11,364 nt of DNA, taken from contig CAYLME010000115.1 in assembly GCA_964384585.1 (NCBI GenBank), positions 1 to 11,364 of the forward strand, written 5' to 3'. A program made the translations under genes and the position numbers. Every line of letters begins with the position of its first letter. Within the stretch, counting starts at the first letter, position 1. The notes under the pieces are model-generated. The model searched no databases, was not told the DNA's origin, and saw only the letters and a program-made list of their open reading frames with translations. Below, piece after piece: positions 6,698 through 11,364 of this stretch. Origin of the DNA: DASTYK01 sp964384585. GTDB lineage: Bacteria; Gemmatimonadota; Gemmatimonadetes; Longimicrobiales; RSA9.

Positions 6698-8191
6698 TCA
6701 GCCGGGCTGGTTGAATTCCGAGAAGAGCAGACCGAACGGCCGGACCTGGTCGAGAATCTGCGCCCTGTCACCGACGACCGTGATGATCATGCGGTCTTTG
6801 GGCAGGTATTCGCGCATGATGCGCTGCATCTCGGCCGGCGTGACCGCGTACACGTTCTGCACGTAGTTCGTGAGATACGAAGCCGGCAGCCCGTGCAGGT
6901 CCAGCATGCGAAGCTGCCCGAGCATGCCAAAGCGTGACGCGGTGTTCAGTGTGAACGTGCCTGCCATGTAATTCTGCACACCGCGCAGCTCTTCCTCGGA
7001 CGGCGGCTCCGCAGTGAGCAGGTCGATCTCCTTGAAGATCTCACTGATGGACGCGCCCGTGACCGCTGTCGTCACGTCGGCGACCTCTGCCCAGAACGCG
7101 CTGCGCACGCGACTGCTCACGAAGCTGCCGGGCGAGTACGTGTAGCCCTTGTCTTCGCGGATATTACGCGTAATGCGCGAAGAGAACGCGCCGCCCAGCA
7201 GCGTGTTCGTCACCTGCAGCGGTACGTAGTCCGCGTGCGTGGGGTCGACGACCGGCAGCCCGATGTACATCGAGGACTGCACGGCACCCGGTCGATCGAC
7301 GAGATGAATAACCGGCTGGCCCTGCGTGCTGCCCTGCGCCGTCGCAGGCGGCGGCGCCGACTTGCTTCCGGCCGCCCAGCTCGAGAACGCGGCGCGTGTC
7401 GCTGCCTCGACTGCAGCGTCGTCGAACTGGCCGACTACGTACAGGCGTGCGCGCGCGGCGGAGAAATGTTCGTTGTGGAACGCGCGTACCTGTTCGAGCG
7501 TGAAGGAGTTGACGATCTCGGGCGTCGGGAAGACACGGCCGTACGGATGGTTGCCGTAGAGTGCGGCCATGAAGGACTGCTGCGCCTGCGCCTGCGGCCG
7601 GCTGGTCGAGATCGCGAGCGAGCGCAGCATGTCGGCCTTCAGCCGATCCGCCTCGCTCGCAGGGAATGCTGGATTGCGGGCGACGTCCGCGACGAGCGCG
7701 ACCATTTCCGGCGCGAACTCGGCGAGCGCATCACCGCCGATCGTCGTCTCGTCCGTACCGACGCCGACGTTGAGTGATCCGCCCATGCTCGCCGCCTGCG
7801 TCGCGATCTGCTCACCGCTGCGCGACGTCGTGCCTTCGATCATCATGTCGCCCACCAGGTCGGCGAGCCATACCTCGTCAGCCGCTTCATCCACGTTGCC
7901 AACCCGCACGACGAGCTGCACTGCGACCTTCGGCACCGTGCCATACTGCAGCAGCTTGACCTCTAACCCGTTGTCGAGCGTGAACGTACGTGGCGTCGGC
8001 AGGATGATGTTCTTCGCCGGCCCCGGCTCCGGCGGCGCTTCCTTCTGTGCCTGCGCCGTCAGCGGCAGAGCGAGTCCGAGCAATGAAGCGGCAGCGGCCC
8101 CCCGAAGCACCCGCATCCCCGCAGTTCCCACCCCGGCCCCGGCCCGCCTCAGGATCAGCGAGCACACAGCCGCCGGTATTTCCCATTTCAT
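6698..8191 (-). CDS. M16-family peptidase subunit lacking the zinc site, exported
   Basis: 497 residues. The segment GAAAASLLGLALPLTAQAQ (31-49) ends like a Sec signal peptide. Two M16 halves follow, at about 65-275 and 290-490. Where active members have HxxEH, this protein has WLADLVGDMM (108-117), with Asp111, Gly114 and Asp115 replacing both histidines and the glutamate, so it cannot bind zinc in the usual way. The second half keeps an Arg/Tyr-rich motif, SRITRNIREDKGYTYSPG (338-355), typical of the substrate-holding half of M16 enzymes. It follows the intact M16 gene in the same operon, so a heterodimer like mitochondrial processing peptidase or the Sphingomonas SPH2681-SPH2682 pair is likely. 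Start: an ATG at 8206 overlaps the upstream stop, but the ATG at 8191 has a GAGGAG seven bases before it and is preferred. An ATG at 8116 would give a shorter, more classical signal peptide. Confidence 0.88.
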   Translation of the reverse strand: MKWEIPAAVCSLILRRAGAGVGTAGMRVLRGAAAASLLGLALPLTAQAQKEAPPEPGPAKNIILPTPRTFTLDNGLEVKLLQYGTVPKVAVQLVVRVGNVDEAADEVWLADLVGDMMIEGTTSRSGEQIATQAASMGGSLNVGVGTDETTIGGDALAEFAPEMVALVADVARNPAFPASEADRLKADMLRSLAISTSRPQAQAQQSFMAALYGNHPYGRVFPTPEIVNSFTLEQVRAFHNEHFSAARARLYVVGQFDDAAVEAATRAAFSSWAAGSKSAPPPATAQGSTQGQPVIHLVDRPGAVQSSMYIGLPVVDPTHADYVPLQVTNTLLGGAFSSRITRNIREDKGYTYSPGSFVSSRVRSAFWAEVADVTTAVTGASISEIFKEIDLLTAEPPSEEELRGVQNYMAGTFTLNTASRFGMLGQLRMLDLHGLPASYLTNYVQNVYAVTPAEMQRIMREYLPKDRMIITVVGDRAQILDQVRPFGLLFSEFNQPG

Positions 8192-8198
8192 GTTCGTG

Positions 8199-8204
8199 CT
8201 CCTC
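8199..8204 (-). promoter_or_regulatory. Ribosome-binding site deciding the start of the zinc-less M16 gene
   Basis: GAGGAG on the minus strand lies seven bases before the ATG at 8191 and overlaps the TGA of the upstream M16 gene (8203-8205). The overlapping ATG at 8206 has no comparable site. Terminating ribosomes would uncover or reuse this site, which would keep the two subunits in similar amounts. Confidence 0.6.
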
Positions 8205-9612
8205 ATGATGTGCTCGCGGGCTCGACCGTGACGATCGTGCGGTTGGTGCTGCGCAGGTATTCGCGTGCAACGCGCTGAATCAGCTCGGGCGTGACCTTGC
8301 GGAACTCCGTCTCGAGGCGGTTGATCCTGTCCGGGTCATCATCGAAGAGCGCGAAGGCGGCGAGCAGGTCGGCGCGGCCGAAGCCGCTCTCGAGGTTGCT
8401 GTACAGCCCCGAGCGGATCTTGACGAGCGCGCGATCCAGTGTCTCCTGGTCGACCGGCGTCGACTGCAGTGCCGCGATCTGCTCGTCGATGGCGGCAATG
8501 ATCTGCTCCGCCGTGTTGTCATTGTCATGGAAGAGCCAGATCTGGTACAGCGTGGGTCCATCGATGTTGTGCATGTTGCCGAGCGGGTTGATGCTCGATG
8601 CCACGCTTCCCGTCAGTGCGTTCTCCTGCACGAGTGACTGGTAGAGGCGGCTGTCGCGGCCCACGGACAGGATCTGCTCGAGCACGCCGAGCGCGTAGTA
8701 CTCGGCGGTACCTGTCGTGGGCGCCTTGTAGCCGAGTGCGAGCGCCGGCCGGTTCGCCTGCGGGTCCACGCGGCTATGCCGCTTCTCGGCCGTCTGGCGC
8801 GGCTCGCTGATGTCCGGCTTGGGTGCCAGCTCCACGGCAGGAAGGTCGCCGAAATACTGCTGGATCCACGCCTTCGTCTGCGCCGGCTCGAGGTCACCAA
8901 CGACGACGAGCACCGCATTGTTGGGTGCGTAGTACTGCTCGAAGAAGAGCTGCACGTCCTCGAGCGTTGCGGCCTCGAGATCCTCGAGGTCGCCGTAGAA
9001 GTTGTGCGCGTTGTGCCAGTTCTCGTTCGCGGCCATTGGCAGGTCGATCCACGGGAACCCGCCGTACGGCTGGTTCAGCACATTGACCTTGACCTCGTTC
9101 ATGACCACGCCCTGCTGGTTCGTCAGGTTCTCCTGCGTGATGTCGAGGCCGCGCATGCGGTCCGCCTCGGCCCAGAGCATTGTCTCGAGCGCGTTCGAAG
9201 GCACCATCTCGAAGTAGTTCGTGAAGTCGAAGCGCGTCGAACCGTTGAGATTGCCACCATTGTTCTGCACGAGCTGGATGAACTCGTTCTTGCCGAGGTT
9301 CCCGGAGCCCTGGAACATCATGTGCTCGAACAGGTGCGCAAAGCCGGTGCGGTCACGCGGCTCGATCCGGAAGCCGATGTTGTAGTAGACGGCGACGGTC
9401 GCGACCGGCGCGCTGTTGTCCTGTGACAGGACCACCTTCAGCCCGTTGTCCAGCTTGTAGTAGTCGATGGGGACGGTGACGGCGGCGGCCGGTGTGGCCG
9501 GCGCGGCCGTCCGATCTGTGCCCCCGGTATCGGCGGGCGTGACCGGCTGCGGGTTGCCCGCACATGCCGCCAGGGCAACGGCTGGCCACAACACGCGCAT
9601 GCTGCGCATCAT
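8203..9612 (-). CDS. M16-family zinc peptidase subunit, lipoprotein
   Basis: 469 residues. It begins with a lipoprotein signal: MRVLWPAVALAAC ends in an LAAC lipobox with Cys17 as the lipidated residue, followed by a Pro/Ala/Thr-rich linker to about 45. The peptidase N-half has the inverted zinc motif HLFEH (His93, Glu96, His97) in TGFAHLFEHMMFQGSGN, and the distal metal ligand is probably Glu173 in GVVMNEVKVN, 76 residues after His97, close to the usual M16 spacing. The C-half carries GRDSRLYQSLVQEN near 320-335 but lacks the GYTY-type motif kept by its partner. It should degrade peptides at the periplasmic face of the inner or outer membrane; the natural substrate is unknown. It is first in a two-gene operon; the ATG-ATG start is preceded by AGAGAGG at 9618-9624. 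The catalytic assignment is sure; the physiological role is not. Confidence 0.93.
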   Translation of the reverse strand: MMRSMRVLWPAVALAACAGNPQPVTPADTGGTDRTAAPATPAAAVTVPIDYYKLDNGLKVVLSQDNSAPVATVAVYYNIGFRIEPRDRTGFAHLFEHMMFQGSGNLGKNEFIQLVQNNGGNLNGSTRFDFTNYFEMVPSNALETMLWAEADRMRGLDITQENLTNQQGVVMNEVKVNVLNQPYGGFPWIDLPMAANENWHNAHNFYGDLEDLEAATLEDVQLFFEQYYAPNNAVLVVVGDLEPAQTKAWIQQYFGDLPAVELAPKPDISEPRQTAEKRHSRVDPQANRPALALGYKAPTTGTAEYYALGVLEQILSVGRDSRLYQSLVQENALTGSVASSINPLGNMHNIDGPTLYQIWLFHDNDNTAEQIIAAIDEQIAALQSTPVDQETLDRALVKIRSGLYSNLESGFGRADLLAAFALFDDDPDRINRLETEFRKVTPELIQRVAREYLRSTNRTIVTVEPASTS

Positions 9613-9688
9613 GCTGACCTCTCTCCGTGACAGGAAGATCTGGTGATGAACCGGGACGAGCGGCGGTTCCTGTCCGCCACGTCCTTAC

Positions 9689-9717
9689 AGGATCGACGTC
9701 CGGACCATGCGCGTCAA
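9689..9717 (-). promoter_or_regulatory. Weak promoter candidate for the M16 operon
   Basis: On the minus strand TTGACG (9712-9717) is five of six to the sigma70 -35 consensus, and GATCCT (9689-9694) sits 17 bases downstream as a poor -10. Transcription would begin near 9682, giving a leader of about 70 bases. The -10 is weak, so this is tentative. Confidence 0.25.
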
Positions 9718-9832
9718 TGACGTATTTCGGCCGGTTCCTGTTTCAGCTGGCGTGCCCGGTGTGGGCTGGAACGCGTCGTGCCCCACGGGCATCCAGGTGG
9801 TGATTTCCCGACATCGCGTCGTCGAATGCCGC

Positions 9833-9861
9833 TTGAGCCGGCGCATGGCGCGACGTACGAT
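9833..9861 (+). promoter_or_regulatory. Sigma70-like promoter for the malic enzyme gene
   Basis: TTGAGC (9833-9838) and TACGAT (9856-9861) each match four of six consensus positions and are separated by exactly 17 bases. A start near 9868 would give a leader of about 57 bases. It is the best-looking promoter in the window and fits a separately transcribed gene. Confidence 0.5.
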
Positions 9862-9924
9862 GACGTCTCCACTCGATTAACGGGTCGCCGTGCGTGGTGC
9901 GCGGCACTGCCGAACGGATATGCC

Positions 9925-11364
9925 ATGAAGATCCAGGAACGTGAGGTTCTCGAGTATCACGAGGGTCAGCGGCCGGGCAAGCTCGAGGTCATCGCCTCGA
10001 AGCCCTGCATGACGCAGCGTGATCTGTCACTCGCCTATACGCCCGGCGTAGCGATTCCCTGTCGCATCATCGAGAAGGATCCGGACGCCGCGTTCCGCTT
10101 CACGGGCCGTGGTAATCTGGTCGCGGTGGTGACGAACGGCACGGCCGTGCTCGGGCTCGGCGACATCGGTGCGCTGGCCGGCAAGCCGGTAATGGAGGGC
10201 AAGGGCGTGCTCTTCAAGCGGTTCGCGGACGTCGACGTCTTCGACATCGAGCTTGCGACGAAGGATCCCGACGAGATCATCCGTGCCGTGAAGCTGATGG
10301 AGCCGACGTTCGGCGGGATCAACCTCGAGGACATTCGTGCACCGGAGTGCTTCTACATCGAGGAGCAGCTCCAGCAGCAGATGGACATCCCCGTCTTCCA
10401 CGACGATCAGCACGGCACTGCGATCATCTCGAGTGCAGCGCTGCTGAACGCACTCGAGATCGCGGGCAAGTCGATCGAGGGTGTGAAGGTCGTCTTTGCC
10501 GGCGCCGGCGCGGCCGGCATCGCCTGCGCCAACATGATGGTCGCCCTCGGTGTCGATCCGGCCAACGTCCTCATGACGGACAGCAAGGGGGTGCTGTACG
10601 AGGGCCGTGGCGACGCGATGAACGAGTACAAGCAGAGATACGTGCGGAAGACCGACACGCGCACGCTCGAGGATGCGCTGCGCGGCGCGGACGTGTTCGT
10701 CGGCGTCTCACAGGCGAACACGGTGAACGGCGACATGGTCCGTTCGATGGCTGACTCACCGATTGTGATGGCGATGGCGAACCCGGACCCCGAGATCACC
10801 TACGAGGAGGCGGTTGCCGCCCGGCGCGACGTGATCATGGCGACCGGCCGTTCCGACTATCCGAACCAGGTCAACAACGTGCTGGGCTTCCCGTTCATCT
10901 TCCGCGGCGCGCTCGACGTTCGTGCGCGCGCGATCAACATGGAGATGAAGATCGCCGCGGCCCGCGCGCTCGCCGACCTGGCGAAGCAGGACGTACCGGA
11001 CGGCGTCGCGGACGCGTACGGCGGCGAGCGGTTCTCATTCGGCCGCGAGTACATCATCCCGAAGCCTTTCGACGATCGTGTGCTGACGCACGTTGCGCCG
11101 GCCGTGGCGCGCGCTGCCGTGGAAACCGGCGTCGCACGCCATCCGATCGACGACTGGGACGAGTACACCGAGGCGCTGCAGCGCAGGATCAAGGGCACGT
11201 CGCACAAGGTGGTGCGCAACCTGATCAGCCAGGCACGGCGCTCATCGACGCGGCGGATCGTGTTCCCGGAGGCAACGGAGGAGAAGATCCTGCGCGCCTG
11301 CCAGGCCATCGTGGAGGAGGAGATCGCCGAGCCGATGCTGATCGGCGAACCGGACGCGATCCGC
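9925..11364 (+). CDS. maeB: NADP-type malic enzyme with phosphotransacetylase-like C-terminal domain (3' truncated)
   Basis: This gene catalyses oxidative decarboxylation of malate to pyruvate with reduction of NAD(P), in the cytoplasm, linking the TCA cycle to pyruvate and supplying reducing power. The 480 visible codons stay open to the window end. Motifs in order: TQRDLSLAYTPGVA (30-43, catalytic Tyr38), TNGTAVLGLGDIG (70-82), the catalytic lysine in MEGKGVLFKRF (Lys93), metal ligands in INLEDIRAPE (Glu135, Asp136) and FHDDQHGTA (Asp160, Asp161), the Rossmann loop GAGAAG (193-198), and ANPDPEITYEEA (285-296). From about residue 430 the RRIVFPEATEEKILRA stretch begins the phosphotransacetylase-like domain typical of MaeB; its remainder (around 300 residues in the family) lies outside. 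That domain is usually regulatory, not catalytic. The ATG fits the family N-terminus; its ribosome site is only a GGAT. No partner gene lies upstream. NADP over NAD preference is from the MaeB type, not visible directly. Confidence 0.95.
   Translation, partial: MKIQEREVLEYHEGQRPGKLEVIASKPCMTQRDLSLAYTPGVAIPCRIIEKDPDAAFRFTGRGNLVAVVTNGTAVLGLGDIGALAGKPVMEGKGVLFKRFADVDVFDIELATKDPDEIIRAVKLMEPTFGGINLEDIRAPECFYIEEQLQQQMDIPVFHDDQHGTAIISSAALLNALEIAGKSIEGVKVVFAGAGAAGIACANMMVALGVDPANVLMTDSKGVLYEGRGDAMNEYKQRYVRKTDTRTLEDALRGADVFVGVSQANTVNGDMVRSMADSPIVMAMANPDPEITYEEAVAARRDVIMATGRSDYPNQVNNVLGFPFIFRGALDVRARAINMEMKIAAARALADLAKQDVPDGVADAYGGERFSFGREYIIPKPFDDRVLTHVAPAVARAAVETGVARHPIDDWDEYTEALQRRIKGTSHKVVRNLISQARRSSTRRIVFPEATEEKILRACQAIVEEEIAEPMLIGEPDAIR

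Larger units (their letters stand above)
9613..9924. other. Divergent intergenic region between the M16 operon and the malic enzyme gene
   Basis: About 310 bases without a credible gene. It holds a good promoter candidate for the malic enzyme (9833-9861), a weak candidate for the M16 operon (9689-9717), and two copies of the 10-mer cggttcctgt at 9664-9673 and 9732-9741. A minus-strand frame at 9714-9926 would cover the malic enzyme promoter and shows no domain pattern. Confidence 0.65.

Noticed and set aside
8192..8206. ATG at 8206 as the start of the zinc-less M16 gene
   Set aside because: It makes a neat ATGA overlap, but the GAGGAG that would serve the next ATG lies inside it and nothing comparable precedes it.
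8776..9426. 216-codon plus-strand frame antisense to the M16 lipoprotein gene
   Set aside because: Mirror of conserved peptidase codons; Val/Leu/Arg-rich with no independent support.
9714..9926. 70-codon minus-strand frame in the M16/malic enzyme gap
   Set aside because: No recognisable motif, no good ribosome site, and it covers the malic enzyme promoter.
1..11364. CRISPR arrays, tRNA genes, insertion sequences, toxin-antitoxin or phage defence genes
   Set aside because: Both strands were read for regularly spaced repeats, cloverleaf patterns and transposase motifs, and none was found.

Overview
The window is about 65% G+C and densely packed with genes. The gene types suggest Gemmatimonadota or a close relative: a large secreted M14 peptidase, a paired M16 peptidase operon, a FlgO-like/TPR membrane protein and a MaeB-type malic enzyme. 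This placement is inferred from remembered protein style, not from a marker gene. I see no rRNA, tRNA, CRISPR array, insertion sequence or phage gene. Codon use is similar throughout, so this looks like chromosomal core sequence, not an island.

Layout, left to right. (1) 2-1519 (+): C-terminal part of an M14-type zinc carboxypeptidase-like protein whose 5' end lies outside the window. (2) 1520-1723: convergent intergenic gap with a palindromic repeat-like element and a strong bidirectional hairpin terminator. (3) 3918-1724 (-): a two-gene operon, an NfeD/YuaF-type membrane protein followed by a flotillin, joined by an ATGA overlap. (4) 3919-4267: divergent intergenic region with one structured element. 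(5) 4268-6628 (+): a three-helix membrane protein with a FlgO-like domain and a long TPR region. (6) 6629-6697: convergent gap with a hairpin terminator. (7) 9612-6698 (-): a two-gene M16 peptidase operon, a lipoprotein with an intact HxxEH zinc site followed by an exported partner that has lost it. (8) 9613-9924: divergent intergenic region with a good sigma70-like promoter for the next gene. (9) 9925-11364 (+): NADP-type malic enzyme with the start of a phosphotransacetylase-like C-terminal domain, cut by the window end.

Three of the five units concern the cell envelope and protein turnover. The flotillin pair probably organises membrane microdomains. The M16 pair probably works as one heterodimeric periplasmic peptidase with its active-site elements divided between two chains. 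The M14 protein is probably an exported peptidase with a non-catalytic GATase1-like tail. The TPR protein is probably a membrane-bound scaffold or sensor. The malic enzyme belongs to central carbon metabolism and has its own promoter. I did not find a clearly new multi-gene system. The points most worth a second look are the split M16 pair, the kinase-free FlgO/TPR protein, the intergenic palindrome after the M14 gene, and paired 10-bp repeats around the M16 promoter region.
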